Shown piece by piece: positions 45,801 through 54,530 of a stretch of 64,000 nt of DNA (its first letter is position 1; each line of letters begins with the position of its first letter). Under the pieces are notes generated by a model. The model did no database searches and was not told the origin of the DNA. It was given only the letters and a program-made list of their open reading frames with translations. This DNA comes from Stutzerimonas balearica DSM 6083 (GTDB lineage Bacteria > Pseudomonadota > Gammaproteobacteria > Pseudomonadales > Pseudomonadaceae): positions 4,191,501-4,255,500 of the forward strand of contig NZ_CP007511.1 of the NCBI RefSeq assembly GCF_000818015.1, written 5' to 3'. A program made the translations under genes and the position numbers.

Positions 45801-46283
45801 GTTGCTGCGCATTTTTTCGCATAGACGCCAGGTCCACTGCACGGGAGAGTAAGCGATCAGCAGGCGGCTGCGTTTCGGATACAGCAGGTAAGGTTTGCTG
45901 TCACCAGGGTTGTTTCGTTCATCCTCGCCCAGTTGCGCACTGCCCCACTTGTGGCGAGTGAATTGGTGGCCCTCAACCTGGTACTCGTGAAGCGTGCGAT
46001 CCGTTTCATCCCACACGTACAGCCAGCCATCTCGGAGTTGGCGCAGGGTATAGCTGCGCGTCTTGAGCTTCGGTAGATGGCCGGCGCTCCAGCCGTTGGG
46101 TAACGGGTTTGGGCCTTGGGCGCTGCCGCGAGCTGGTGACTCGTCTATCGCATAGCGAACAGGGTGGATGGCAATTTCACCCGCTTTCAGCGGGCACTGA
46201 CCATTCGCAGTAGCCGGCTTGTTTTCAAAGGCCTGATTGCGTTTGGCTTGTTGCAGGGTTTTGTCCGAGGTCGTCGCGCTCAT
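42852..46283 (-). CDS. VasX-like T6SS effector (probable pore-forming toxin)
   Basis: The 1143-residue protein begins with a VasX-type N-terminal region: CPLKAGEIAIHPVRYAIDES, then LKTRSYTLRQLRDGWLYVW and DETDRTLHEYQVEG. The middle is long and helical. Hydrophobic segments at roughly residues 825-925 (AAFGAIAAGVEAW; VVAGVQLVGSALGFWFGF; IIIALLGVIYLIASMVA) could form membrane pores, and a 210-residue tail follows. The gene order vgrG - DUF4123 - effector - membrane immunity matches vgrG2-vasW-vasX-tsiV2 of Vibrio cholerae. AAAGGA precedes ATG 46283. Toxicity is inferred. Confidence 0.85.
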   Translation of the reverse strand: MSATTSDKTLQQAKRNQAFENKPATANGQCPLKAGEIAIHPVRYAIDESPARGSAQGPNPLPNGWSAGHLPKLKTRSYTLRQLRDGWLYVWDETDRTLHEYQVEGHQFTRHKWGSAQLGEDERNNPGDSKPYLLYPKRSRLLIAYSPVQWTWRLCEKMRSNPQEQKRWMRALNLPQYCTQMQAAHAAPIREIGSAVADILAGGEAPTFKSCLVAANKDDSSRPCKQPIDQALILGSVPDQDSALFVALDDPMAIVDDLAMNLQGRWLELAAADKQHANKINSATLIQGICGVKLDPFIPKSVLANPSRKQAFIKDAHNLLDSEAQLLNHSGSDATLTLKSLQVQRAQQQFRTNWGNPPSGPKWRALVEEWQQKKTWREDVRFDEAWSYLQERSDETERLNAHIQRSESDLLAWLKSLSPKAEEVFYDPCHPQQSTDLLDTMANLYEQLGASDTGKQWLCEQYGEPTTLAGLALFNFSAELSALIDKISANFTTYGAIDNQGRQADGSGQAHGGLSDTTSEVSRANEVKSVLDLPSVQASNLYKNLSEPGKRAFETLRNVVGQKAKDSWNLMAFVLLPALSTKFAPKVRIFAFSVTQVLVSTEISTQTRLILDSEFAKKNRQWQIQVAQLEKNIKGLQRTLALPGKGPDKRSARIQLLELEQKRGTLNLQRPNEVIGSVVTETRITKVQTRQVNVWLATLGQSELLDQLQLKAKSATGYAARSRQWINQELGGSLPVLVAGLNVWNFINSLDKARNDGIFSADELRTVGANAAYTANALMALWTVPAWNKWASLKAVVNEKTVQLAQVGVKAWGINTQYRSLARSLALRTAGMAAFGAIAAGVEAWQVSKDIDKATSAGETYALRTKQITLGLMSVVAGVQLVGSALGFWFGFAWVMSNPATIIIALLGVIYLIASMVANQYKREGLRLWLYRSSWGKSPTWTHSDEHHKEELRTLKEICLRPSLAARASTLPYYGRGPRIYTGFWLQLLLPSELAGASVKLQPAMVDSGWFSDSLMQGMADKFYDQFLEGHWAPIEQFGQPPAQRPNGPLPGDTLYPDGTQHRLWQTWIAYQRPPVLELEVRYPEQVLESTNGQGYMFRVDIGTSSSEADLKSDAFSKEPNSDMVLSSQSTRWLSLQVPHTSK

Positions 46284-46297
46284 GGAAATCCGTTCCT

Positions 46298-47146
46298 TTA
46301 GCCGGCAAGGCAGTCTTCATCCAGGGCCTGGATACGCTGTTCTGGCGCTAGGTTCTGGACTCCTGGTGTCCTGGCTAACCACGCCTGGTAAGGGCTATCG
46401 GAGCGCGTAGCGAAGTCGTCGCCCCAGCAGGCGCAGCGCTCGAGCCAGATCGCGATGCTCCGCTCGCTGACCAACCCCCAGGCTTCGGCATCGAACAAGC
46501 GTTGTTCCAACCATTGGCCTCGCTCCTGTTCGCCGAGGCTTGAGAGGGTTTGGGGGTAATCTTCGATCAACCAACCGTATAGCCGCTCCTTGAAGCTGCG
46601 CCGATAGGCCTGTTCGAGTGCCTGAACCTGATCATCGGCGAGATGGTTGAGCTTGCCCTTCAATTTGTGGCTGTTGGTCTGTGGGCGATAGGACTGCCAT
46701 TCGCCGGACTGCGAGGGAGCCCAGTTAGGCGGGGGTAAGGCTACGAGCCATTCGCTTATGGGGCCCAGAAGGCTTTCATAAGCAGATGGGGAATAGCTGC
46801 CCAGCCAGTACGAGCTCACCAGCGGATCAGCGAAACGGAAGAGGCTGTAGCTGCCTAAATTGTCCGTAATGGTAATGAACTGGCTCAGGTGATCGGCGAC
46901 ATCGTTCAGCGTTGCCGAACTTTGTAGTTTGCTGGCCTGGCGCTGAAGGTTGAGGCTGCTTCGCCATTCACCCAGCAAGGACGAATGGCTGTCCAGCCCA
47001 ACCAGAATTGGACCGAGTTCTTTGACGCCGTCCCAGCGGGTGCCGTTGTAGAGTGGAATGACCTCGATAGGCTCGCCGGCCCCATAAAGCCACCGCAGCG
47101 CGTCCTGACGAAGCACGCCGTCTAGGAGCAGGAAGTCTCGGCTCAT
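46298..47146 (-). CDS. DUF4123 T6SS effector adaptor (Tap/Tec-like)
   Basis: The 282-residue protein begins FLLLDGVLRQDALRWLYGAG and contains TITDNLGSYSLFRFADPLVS, characteristic of DUF4123 chaperone/adaptors that load an effector onto the VgrG tip. Its start overlaps the vgrG stop by 4 bp (ATGA) and the effector starts 14 bp after its stop. In V. cholerae the equivalent gene is vasW, needed for VasX delivery. No signal peptide or membrane segment. Confidence 0.9.
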   Translation of the reverse strand: MSRDFLLLDGVLRQDALRWLYGAGEPIEVIPLYNGTRWDGVKELGPILVGLDSHSSLLGEWRSSLNLQRQASKLQSSATLNDVADHLSQFITITDNLGSYSLFRFADPLVSSYWLGSYSPSAYESLLGPISEWLVALPPPNWAPSQSGEWQSYRPQTNSHKLKGKLNHLADDQVQALEQAYRRSFKERLYGWLIEDYPQTLSSLGEQERGQWLEQRLFDAEAWGLVSERSIAIWLERCACWGDDFATRSDSPYQAWLARTPGVQNLAPEQRIQALDEDCLAG

Positions 47147-49239
47147 GCTTTGGCCTCCTGTTTAGCCTGTTCGCAAACTTCACAGCGCGGTGTGGCGCGT
47201 AACAGCGCTTGTCGCTGAGCAGGTACAAGCACTTCTCCGGCCTTGTCTGCATCCGCAGCCTTCACCTCGCCCGGCAATACCGGCGCCGCGCCCGATCCTT
47301 TTCCCGGGCTCCCTCCTGAGTTCATCTTGATCAGCGGCCCGACCATCGTGATGCCGCCTGCATCCAGCTTGATAAAGCTGCCCGCGGCCTTGAAGGTCAG
47401 TTCGCTGCCCGCTTCAAGGACGACTTTGAGGCCGCTTGAGAGGTGAATCTCGTTGCCGGCTTCGACGAATTGCCCGGCGCCGATCTTCAGGTGCTGGCTG
47501 TTACTGATGGTGAGGTGGTCGTTGGCGCGGACTTCGGTCTTGCGGTCGGCGTGGGTGGTGCGGTGTTCTTCGGCCTTGAATTCGCTGTAGCTGTTGGCTT
47601 CCACGGTGTCGTGGCGTTCGTGGCCGACGCGGATCTTCTGGTCGTGCTCGATGTTCTCGTCCCAGTCGCGCTGGGCGTGGAGGTAGATCTGCTCTTGGCC
47701 CTTACGGTCTTCGATGCGCAGTTCGTTGTAGCCGCCACCGCCGGGTGAGCTCAGCGTTTTGAACACGGTGCGGGTCTTGTTCGCCGGCAGCTCGTAGGGC
47801 ACGACGTGCTCGGCGTGATACAGGCAGCCGGTCACCAGCGGTTGATCGGGATCACCTTCGAGGAAGGTCACCAGTACTTCCATGCCGACCCGCGGGATGG
47901 CGATGCCGCCGTAGCGGTCGCCGGCCCAGCTGGAGGAGACGCGCAGCCAGCAGCTGGTCTTGTCGTCGGCCTGGCCCTCGCGGTCCCAGTGGAACTGGAC
48001 CTTTACCCGGCCGTACTCGTCGCAGTGGATCTCTTCGCCGGCAGGTCCGGTGACGACGGCGGTCTGGCTGCCGAGGGCCTTGGGTTTCGGATGGCGCAGG
48101 GCCGGGCGGTAGGGAACGGTCCAGGGCGTGGCGGTGAAGTGGTTGCGGTAACCCTGGTGGAATTCGGTGGCGGCCAGGGTCCCCTCACCCCAGCCCTCTC
48201 CCCGGCGGGGCGAGGGGGTTGGACTGTGCAAGTTGGGCGCGCTGGTGATCGATTCCTCCAGCACCTGCGGCTGCTTGCCTTCGTGGAGCACCTCGTCCAG
48301 CAGCCAGAGCTGGTTCCAGTCGGCCCTCGGATGCTCGGTCAGCTCGAGGAAGTGACCGCTGACCAGCGAGGGCTGATCGCTCTCGCCCTCGGCCCGTTCG
48401 TAGTCGTGGCGGTGCCTTTCCAGCGCCCGTTGGGCCAGGTGCTTGCCGCGGCTGCGGTCGACGAAGCGGCCGGGGTAGTCGTAGTCCTCCAGGTCCGGCT
48501 GGAAGTCACTCTGAAACGCCGCCTCCATCGTCAGGCGCGGTTTCTCGAAGTCGTAATCCCGACGGGTCACGCGGCTGGTGCGAGTCTCCAGGCGCAGGCC
48601 GAAGCGCTTGACGACCGGCTGATCGGCGACCAGCCCGGAATCCTGCTGATAGGCCACTGGCGCCAGCGTGGGGAACACCGTCTGGTCGTCGCCAAACACC
48701 AGCACATGGCCGTCCGGGCTGTGCTGGAAATGGTAGTGAATGCCTTCTTCTTCACAGAGGCGTTGGATGAAATGCAAGTCGCTCTCGTCGTACTGCACGC
48801 AGTACTCGCGTTCGGGATAGACCACCGGGCCGAGGTCGAAGCGATGGCCGACGCCGGCGAGGATGCCGTGCTCCTCGAGCACCCGGGCGACGATCTGCGG
48901 CACGGTCAGGTGCTGGAAGATGCGCTGGTTGCTGCAGTGGGCGAGGTAGGCGAGCTGCGGCACCAGCGTCAGGCGATAGCGGGTCAGGCGTTGGCCGGAC
49001 TCGCCCTGGGCGATGCGATGGACCAGGCCGTGAATGCCGGCCCCGTCTGGGGCGAAGGCGAGAAACGCCGGTTGGTGCAGCAGCGACTCCAGCTCCAGGT
49101 CGGGGCGTTCGCTGACCAGTTCGACCTCAAAGGCGAAGGGCGTGGAGAGCGCCTCGCGGCCGCGGAATTCGAGCACCTGCAGGTCATGCGCGACAGGCAG
49201 CTGCAGGCTGAAATGGGGGTGGTTGGCCGGGTTGAACAT
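47143..49239 (-). CDS. vgrG: T6SS spike protein VgrG
   Basis: The 698-residue protein has the gp27-like part (FEVELVSERPDLELESLLHQ; YDESDLHFIQRLCEEEGIHY), the gp5 OB-fold (GRVKVQFHWDREGQADDKTS; CWLRVSSSWAGDRYGGIAIP) and a C-terminal beta-helix. A 60-residue extension after the helix ends with CEVCEQAKQEAKA and probably binds the DUF4123 adaptor. A palindromic DNA repeat is inserted in frame near residue 350 (HSPTPSPRRGEGWGEG). ATG 49239 has AGGA at 8 bases; ATG 49248 is possible. No toxin domain is fused. Confidence 0.93.
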   Translation of the reverse strand: MFNPANHPHFSLQLPVAHDLQVLEFRGREALSTPFAFEVELVSERPDLELESLLHQPAFLAFAPDGAGIHGLVHRIAQGESGQRLTRYRLTLVPQLAYLAHCSNQRIFQHLTVPQIVARVLEEHGILAGVGHRFDLGPVVYPEREYCVQYDESDLHFIQRLCEEEGIHYHFQHSPDGHVLVFGDDQTVFPTLAPVAYQQDSGLVADQPVVKRFGLRLETRTSRVTRRDYDFEKPRLTMEAAFQSDFQPDLEDYDYPGRFVDRSRGKHLAQRALERHRHDYERAEGESDQPSLVSGHFLELTEHPRADWNQLWLLDEVLHEGKQPQVLEESITSAPNLHSPTPSPRRGEGWGEGTLAATEFHQGYRNHFTATPWTVPYRPALRHPKPKALGSQTAVVTGPAGEEIHCDEYGRVKVQFHWDREGQADDKTSCWLRVSSSWAGDRYGGIAIPRVGMEVLVTFLEGDPDQPLVTGCLYHAEHVVPYELPANKTRTVFKTLSSPGGGGYNELRIEDRKGQEQIYLHAQRDWDENIEHDQKIRVGHERHDTVEANSYSEFKAEEHRTTHADRKTEVRANDHLTISNSQHLKIGAGQFVEAGNEIHLSSGLKVVLEAGSELTFKAAGSFIKLDAGGITMVGPLIKMNSGGSPGKGSGAAPVLPGEVKAADADKAGEVLVPAQRQALLRATPRCEVCEQAKQEAKA
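48179..48221. repeat. Palindromic dispersed repeat inside vgrG
   Basis: CCCTCACCCCAGCCCTCTCC (48182-48201) followed by the complementary CGGGGCGAGGGGG. This is the widespread gammaproteobacterial CCCTCxCCC/GGGxGAGGG palindrome, normally intergenic. Here it lies in frame in the vgrG coding sequence and encodes a Ser-Pro-Arg-Gly-rich loop without breaking the frame. Confidence 0.75.
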
Positions 49240-49260
49240 AGGCGACATCCTGTCCGGTGA

Positions 49261-50238
49261 TCATCCATGGTGAAGGCCCAGCCAGCGCTTCCAGCGACTG
49301 GGCTGCGGTTGGCGAAAGGCCTCGAGCAAAGGGGTAACGCTATCCGGGCGCGCCGTGGGTTCGAACCTGAGCGCCTGGCGCAGCGCTTTCCAGCAGGCGG
49401 CCGGCAGGCCGGGCGGGCACTTTAGCGCGGCGTCCAGCGCGAGGGCCTTGGCCTGCTTGGCACTCAGCCGGCGGAACGGATGCTCGCCGGCGGCAAGCTC
49501 GTGCAGCACGCAGCCGACGGCGAAGACGTCCGCCGTCGCGGTGAGCTCGTGACCATCGAGGAGCTCCGGCGCGGCATAGCGTGGCGTCCAGGCGGCGAAG
49601 CGGTGGCGCGCCAGACGCGGTAGGCCGGGCAGCAGATCATGCAGCGGTTGACCCAGCCCGTAGTCGAATAGCCGCAGGCCATCCTCGGTAAGGATGATGT
49701 TGCTCGGCTTGATGTCTCCATGCAGGGCTCCGGCGGTGTGTGAATACTGCAGCGCCTCGAGCAGCGGTACGGCGATCTCGCGCAACAGCGGCCACGGCAC
49801 GCCAGTGGGATGCTCGACGAGCACCTGATCCAGCGTCGGGCCATTCAGCCTTTCGAGCGTGATGAAGGCACGCCGACTGTCCTGGTCTACCTCGAAGCCG
49901 AAGAGCCGCACGATGTGTCGATGCCGCAGGCGCGCGGTGAGCGCAAACTCGCTGTAGAGCAGCGCGTGGGCGTCGGGATATTCGGAAAACTCTTCCGACA
50001 ACGTCTTCAGCGCAATCCACGGTTCCGGATCGCCGAATTGCTCTCGCAGCAGATCTCGCGCTAGATACACCGCGCCCATACCGCCAACGCCGAGCAGGCG
50101 CTCGATGCGATAACGGCCATGCAGCACGTCGGGCAGCGGACCGACCGAGGTTGTCACGGGGGCGATCACCGCGGCCGAGGGGGCAAAGGCGAAATAGGTC
50201 TGGTCGCTCGCCGGAATGGCCTGGGCCTGGCTGCTCAT
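49261..50238 (-). CDS. T6SS-associated serine/threonine protein kinase (PpkA-like)
   Basis: The 325-residue protein is a kinase domain with little else: glycine loop LLGVGGMGAVYLARD, lysine in WIALKTL, catalytic loop ALHGDIKPSNIIL, metal motif DYG in RLFDYGLGQ (usually DFG), and APE in RYAAPELLDG. It phosphorylates T6SS regulators such as FHA proteins. It lacks the membrane segment and periplasmic sensor of P. aeruginosa PpkA. It overlaps the phosphatase gene upstream (ATGA). The upstream open frame to 50736 is antisense-like noise. Confidence 0.9.
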   Translation of the reverse strand: MSSQAQAIPASDQTYFAFAPSAAVIAPVTTSVGPLPDVLHGRYRIERLLGVGGMGAVYLARDLLREQFGDPEPWIALKTLSEEFSEYPDAHALLYSEFALTARLRHRHIVRLFGFEVDQDSRRAFITLERLNGPTLDQVLVEHPTGVPWPLLREIAVPLLEALQYSHTAGALHGDIKPSNIILTEDGLRLFDYGLGQPLHDLLPGLPRLARHRFAAWTPRYAAPELLDGHELTATADVFAVGCVLHELAAGEHPFRRLSAKQAKALALDAALKCPPGLPAACWKALRQALRFEPTARPDSVTPLLEAFRQPQPSRWKRWLGLHHG

Positions 50239-50966
50239 GGGCGCACCACTACGGCGCTGAGGTTGTCGCGTGCCGGGCCGTCCAGCGCCGCATCGAACAG
50301 GCAGCGCAAGGCCAGGGCAGCCGAGGGCAGGCTGAGCGCGGCGCCCAGGGCATCTGGCGAGAGACTGCCATAGAGGCCATCGCTGCAGAGCAACAGCGCA
50401 TCGCCTGGGTGGACCCTGAATTCCAACACGTCGAGCTGCAACTGCTCGCTGGCGCCAATCGCACGGGTCAGCGCATGGGCGCCGGGGTGGGCGGCCGCCT
50501 GAGCCGGGCTCAATTGCCCACCGTCGAGCAACTGTTGCAGCAGCGAATGGTCGCGCGACAGCTGGTAGAGCCTGCCACGCCGCCAGAGATAGCAGCGGCT
50601 GTCGCCGGCCCAGAGACAGACGGCGCGATCGTCCTCCCTCAGCAGGGCGACCACGGTGCTGCCCATCAGCGGTTCGGGGCGATCGGCCGTAACCGTGAGC
50701 GCCTGGCTGAGCTGTCGATTGAGGCGATGCAGGCATTGCCGCGCCGCCAGTAGGCGCGCGTCCAGATCGCCGCTCTCCGGCAGCTCGGCGAGCCGCTCGA
50801 CCACCAGCCGGCTGGCCAGGGCGCCGTTATGGTGCCCGCCCATGCCATCGGCGACGACCCAGAGGCCCCGCTCCGGGCAGTCGAGAAAGGCATCCTCGTT
50901 GCGCGGGCGGACCTTGCCGGCCTCCGAACGCCCGGCGCTGCGCCAGGTTACGGTCAGCGCGGTCAT
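50235..50966 (-). CDS. T6SS-associated PP2C protein phosphatase (PppA-like)
   Basis: The 243-residue protein has the PP2C metal motifs: RPRNEDAFLD, LWVVADGMGGHHNGALAS, AGDSRCYLWR, LLLCSDGLYGSLS and ARDNLSAVVV. It dephosphorylates the target of the paired kinase, acting as a T6SS off-switch. ATG 50966 overlaps the tssM stop by one base; a GTG one codon upstream is possible. Kinase and phosphatase genes are translationally coupled. Confidence 0.92.
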   Translation of the reverse strand: MTALTVTWRSAGRSEAGKVRPRNEDAFLDCPERGLWVVADGMGGHHNGALASRLVVERLAELPESGDLDARLLAARQCLHRLNRQLSQALTVTADRPEPLMGSTVVALLREDDRAVCLWAGDSRCYLWRRGRLYQLSRDHSLLQQLLDGGQLSPAQAAAHPGAHALTRAIGASEQLQLDVLEFRVHPGDALLLCSDGLYGSLSPDALGAALSLPSAALALRCLFDAALDGPARDNLSAVVVRP

Positions 50967-53900
50967 CACAGCATCGCCGGGAGCTTGAAGTCGCGCAGCA
51001 GGGCGATGTCGAACGGATTCGGCGAGCGCTGGCTGTGCAGCAGATAGTTCGCCCGCAGGCCGGCCAGGTTGGCCTTGAGCATCAGCACATCGCGGCCGCT
51101 GTGATAGTCCACCTCCATCAGATCGACCAGACGGAACAGCGACCAGGGCCCCGTGTTCTTCTCGATACCAACGCGCCGGCCACCGAGCTCCTCTACGACC
51201 AGGCTGGTACGGCCATCATCGGCTGGTGCCGGCCAGGTGAAGGCGGTCTGCACGATCGGGCCATGACGGTACTCGAGCTGCTGATCGCCGAAACGGAAGT
51301 CGGCGCGGCCCAGACTCGGATCCAGCGAGTAGGGTTCGAGCTTGAAGCGGATCAGCGGCTCGCCGGGGTTCTCGGCGAAGAAGCTGCGTTGAATGGTGCG
51401 CGCGCGGCTCATCTGGCCCAGAAACGCGCTGGATAGCGGCAGGCCGCGGCCATCCAGGCGACGAGGCCGATAGTTGCCGTCCGGACCGGTGACGAAGGGC
51501 CTGAGGTAGCGCTCGAAAAAGCTGTCCGCCACGCCCTGAGCCTTGAAGAACTCGCGGAAATCGGCGATCGCCACCTCGCTCTGGCTATGCGCATCGAACG
51601 GATAGCGCTTGTACAGCGAGTTCTTGTAGAAGGCGTAGAGCTCGCTGCGATAGCGGCTGTTGAGGTAGCGGTGCGCCTCATCGAGGACCAGCATCCAACT
51701 GTCCTCGGCGAGCAGGGTCAACCAGTTGCCGAGCGGCTGTGGCAGGCGGGCGGCCGCGCTGCGCAGCTCGTTTATGGCGTCGCGCTGTCCGCCCATGCGC
51801 GCCCGCGCCCATTCGAACGCCGCCTGATCGGACGCGCCGGCATGCGCCAGGCCGGCCAGCTGCAGCTGCAGCGCATCGATCGCCTGCAATGCCGGAGCCA
51901 GCTCGGCGCCAGGGCCGCCGACATCGTCGAGCAACTGGTGCAGAGTGGCGAAGCGGCGCTCCAGCGCCTTGCGTGCGGTATCCGGCAGCTCCTTGGCCAG
52001 CACTGCCTGGGCCCGCTCGGCAGCCGCCGTGGCGAGGCGCGCGGCCTTGCCGAGCTCGCCGTCGGCCGACGCGACGGCAGCGGCTGCACCCTCGGCCTGC
52101 TCGGCGGCGTTGGCTATGCCGGCGAAGCGGGTGTTGTCGCGGATCTGCACCAGCAATTGCAGCAGCGGCGAATTGGCACCGGCCAGCCCTGCCAGCTGAG
52201 CGGCGCCCTGGCTGCCCTGAGGCAGCGGCATCACTGCGAGCTGGGCTAGCGCTTCGCCCCAGAGGTTGCCGTAGTCACGGAAGTACAGCTGCTCCATTTC
52301 CACCATGAGGCGCGCCAGATCCTGGCTGCTCAGGCTCTCGCCCTCGCCGAGTACCCAGTTGTCGCGCAGGATCTCGCGGACCAAGTCGCCACCCTGCGTG
52401 AGGTAGTACTGCCGGTAGCCCTGCTGTGTGTAGAAACCGGGAATCCGGTAGTCGGCCCCGGTCAGCAGGGCGCCCTGCGGGCCGAGGTGCTGGTCGAGGC
52501 GATAGTCGGGCAACGCACGCGCCTGCTCGCGCAGCATGCGGTAGACCACCTGAGCGAGCGACTCGCTGCGCAGCGTCTGGCGCGCCTTCGCGATCAGGTC
52601 GTCATCCAGCGTCGGCGCGGCGAACGGTTGCTCCAGCAGACGGGAGAAGTGAGTATTCAGGCCGTTTTGCGCCAGCGCATCGCCGGCGTAGCGCAGCGAC
52701 CAGTCGGCCGCCAGCCACTGCTTGAGGAATGCCGGATCGCGGCGTGCCTCGATGCGTAGCATCAGGTAGGCGCGTAGGCTGTTGAGCAACTCCTCACGAT
52801 CGTCGAGGTTGGCGCGGATCTGCCCTTCGAGCTGGCGCGTCACCCGCGGCAGCAACAGTCGCTCCAGTTGCGCGCGATAAGCCTGGACGACCGCCGGTTC
52901 GACCGCCTCGCCCTGATATAGACCGCTGCGCTCGGACCAGGCGGCATCGCGCGGTGCGGGGAACACCTCGGTGGCGGCGTAGCTGGCGTCCAGCGCCGCC
53001 AGGGTGCGACGCGCATCGTCGGTCGGACCGAGCACCCGGTTTTCCTGCCCGATACGCTCGGCAAGTTCGCGCAACTGCTCGAGGCGCTCATGGTTGGCCG
53101 AAAAGCCCTGCGCCCAGAGGATGCCGAACAGCCCAAGGCAGGCCAGCGCGATGGCATAAACGGCACGCTGGCCCCAGTCGATGCGGCGAATTTCCTTCTG
53201 GTCGAGCGAGGCCAGATCCGCCTCGGCGAAGATCACCCGGCTGAGCAGGTGGTGGATGAAGCGGGCACGGCCCTGGCGGAATGCCGGCAAGGCGCCACTG
53301 GCCAGGCCCAGCTGGCGCCCGATTCCCGAGGTCAGCGGATCGAGCGAGTCCTGCAGCTGCGGTGCGCTGGTCAGGTAAAACCCGCGCAGGTGGCTGGCAC
53401 GCTGGTAGCGATTGCCGGCGAAGGCCAGCTCGATGAACAGGCTCAGGCGCTCCCCGAGCTGCCCCAGTTGGTGCGGAAAGTCGAGGATGCGACCACGGCG
53501 CTGGGTGTCGCGCTCCTGATGCATGCGCAGGATGACCTGGCTGCTCAGGCGTTGCAGCAACGCCTCGAATGCTTCGCGGACCACCTGTGCGTCGGTACCG
53601 TTCTGCTCCCGACGGAAGGTCGCACCGAGCACCTGGTCGCTTTCTTCGCGCGACAGCTGGTCGAAGAACTCGTCGAAGCCGATCACCTTGTCCGCCTTGC
53701 TCAGCACCAGGTAGGTCGGCAGCTCGGCGCCCAGACGTTCGCGGGCTTCATGCAGGCGCTGCCGGGTCTGCCGCGCCAGCGCCTCGAGCTCCAGTTCGCT
53801 CAGCTGCTGCAGCTGATCGACCGGCAGGTTGACCAGCACGCCGTTGAGCGGGCGCGTCCGGCGCCGGCGCAAGAGGCCGAGCAGCGCGTTCCAGCCACTG

Positions 53901-54505
53901 GCATCGACCGCCGGGTCCGGCTGGGTCAGGTAGCGGCCGGCGGTATCGATCAGTACGGCATGCTCGGCGAAGTACCAGTCGGCGAAACGAGTTCCGGACA
54001 CATCGCGTGTCAGGCGGCTGGCCTCGCCGCGGTTGAGCGGGAACTCCAGGCCCGAAAAGTCCAGCAGGCTGGTCTTGCCGCTGCCCTGCGGACCGATCAG
54101 CAGATACCAGGGCAGTTCGTTGCGCCATTTCTCGCTGCGTCCGCGATACAGCGACGACGTACTGAGGGTGCGCAGCGCGGCTTTGAAGCGCTGGCGCAGC
54201 TCGGCCTGCTCTTCGCCGATCAGGCCCTGGCGCCGCAAGCGCTCCTGCAGCTGTTCGTCACTCGCGTCGGCTGCGGCCTGCCGGCTGGCGCGCCAGCTAC
54301 TGAACACGAGAAACAGCCCCCAGCCCAGGCACAGCGTGGCGATGGTCAGCAGACGGCTGGGAGCCGACGCCCAGATGCGGTGCTCGGCCACCGCCAGCAG
54401 CGGGCCGGCAAACCACACCAGCAAGGCCAGCACCAACAGCAGGCAGAGGCTCCAGACCCAGGTCTTGCGGAAAAGCACGGCAAGCTTGCCGAAGAAGTCC
54501 TTCAT
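50966..54505 (-). CDS. tssM: T6SS membrane complex protein TssM (IcmF)
   Basis: The 1179-residue inner-membrane protein has two N-terminal membrane segments (SLCLLLVLALLVWFAGPLL; LLTIATLCLGWGLFLVF), a cytoplasmic GTPase-like domain with Walker A LIGPQGSGKTSLLDFSG, a third membrane segment near residue 410 (VYAIALACLGLFGILWAQG) and a large periplasmic part that contacts TssJ. ATG 54505 has AAGGA upstream. It follows tssL by 25 bp. Walker A is intact, unlike in some TssM. Confidence 0.95.
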   Translation of the reverse strand: MKDFFGKLAVLFRKTWVWSLCLLLVLALLVWFAGPLLAVAEHRIWASAPSRLLTIATLCLGWGLFLVFSSWRASRQAAADASDEQLQERLRRQGLIGEEQAELRQRFKAALRTLSTSSLYRGRSEKWRNELPWYLLIGPQGSGKTSLLDFSGLEFPLNRGEASRLTRDVSGTRFADWYFAEHAVLIDTAGRYLTQPDPAVDASGWNALLGLLRRRRTRPLNGVLVNLPVDQLQQLSELELEALARQTRQRLHEARERLGAELPTYLVLSKADKVIGFDEFFDQLSREESDQVLGATFRREQNGTDAQVVREAFEALLQRLSSQVILRMHQERDTQRRGRILDFPHQLGQLGERLSLFIELAFAGNRYQRASHLRGFYLTSAPQLQDSLDPLTSGIGRQLGLASGALPAFRQGRARFIHHLLSRVIFAEADLASLDQKEIRRIDWGQRAVYAIALACLGLFGILWAQGFSANHERLEQLRELAERIGQENRVLGPTDDARRTLAALDASYAATEVFPAPRDAAWSERSGLYQGEAVEPAVVQAYRAQLERLLLPRVTRQLEGQIRANLDDREELLNSLRAYLMLRIEARRDPAFLKQWLAADWSLRYAGDALAQNGLNTHFSRLLEQPFAAPTLDDDLIAKARQTLRSESLAQVVYRMLREQARALPDYRLDQHLGPQGALLTGADYRIPGFYTQQGYRQYYLTQGGDLVREILRDNWVLGEGESLSSQDLARLMVEMEQLYFRDYGNLWGEALAQLAVMPLPQGSQGAAQLAGLAGANSPLLQLLVQIRDNTRFAGIANAAEQAEGAAAAVASADGELGKAARLATAAAERAQAVLAKELPDTARKALERRFATLHQLLDDVGGPGAELAPALQAIDALQLQLAGLAHAGASDQAAFEWARARMGGQRDAINELRSAAARLPQPLGNWLTLLAEDSWMLVLDEAHRYLNSRYRSELYAFYKNSLYKRYPFDAHSQSEVAIADFREFFKAQGVADSFFERYLRPFVTGPDGNYRPRRLDGRGLPLSSAFLGQMSRARTIQRSFFAENPGEPLIRFKLEPYSLDPSLGRADFRFGDQQLEYRHGPIVQTAFTWPAPADDGRTSLVVEELGGRRVGIEKNTGPWSLFRLVDLMEVDYHSGRDVLMLKANLAGLRANYLLHSQRSPNPFDIALLRDFKLPAML

Positions 54506-54530
54506 GGCGTTACGTCCTTGTATACGGCGT

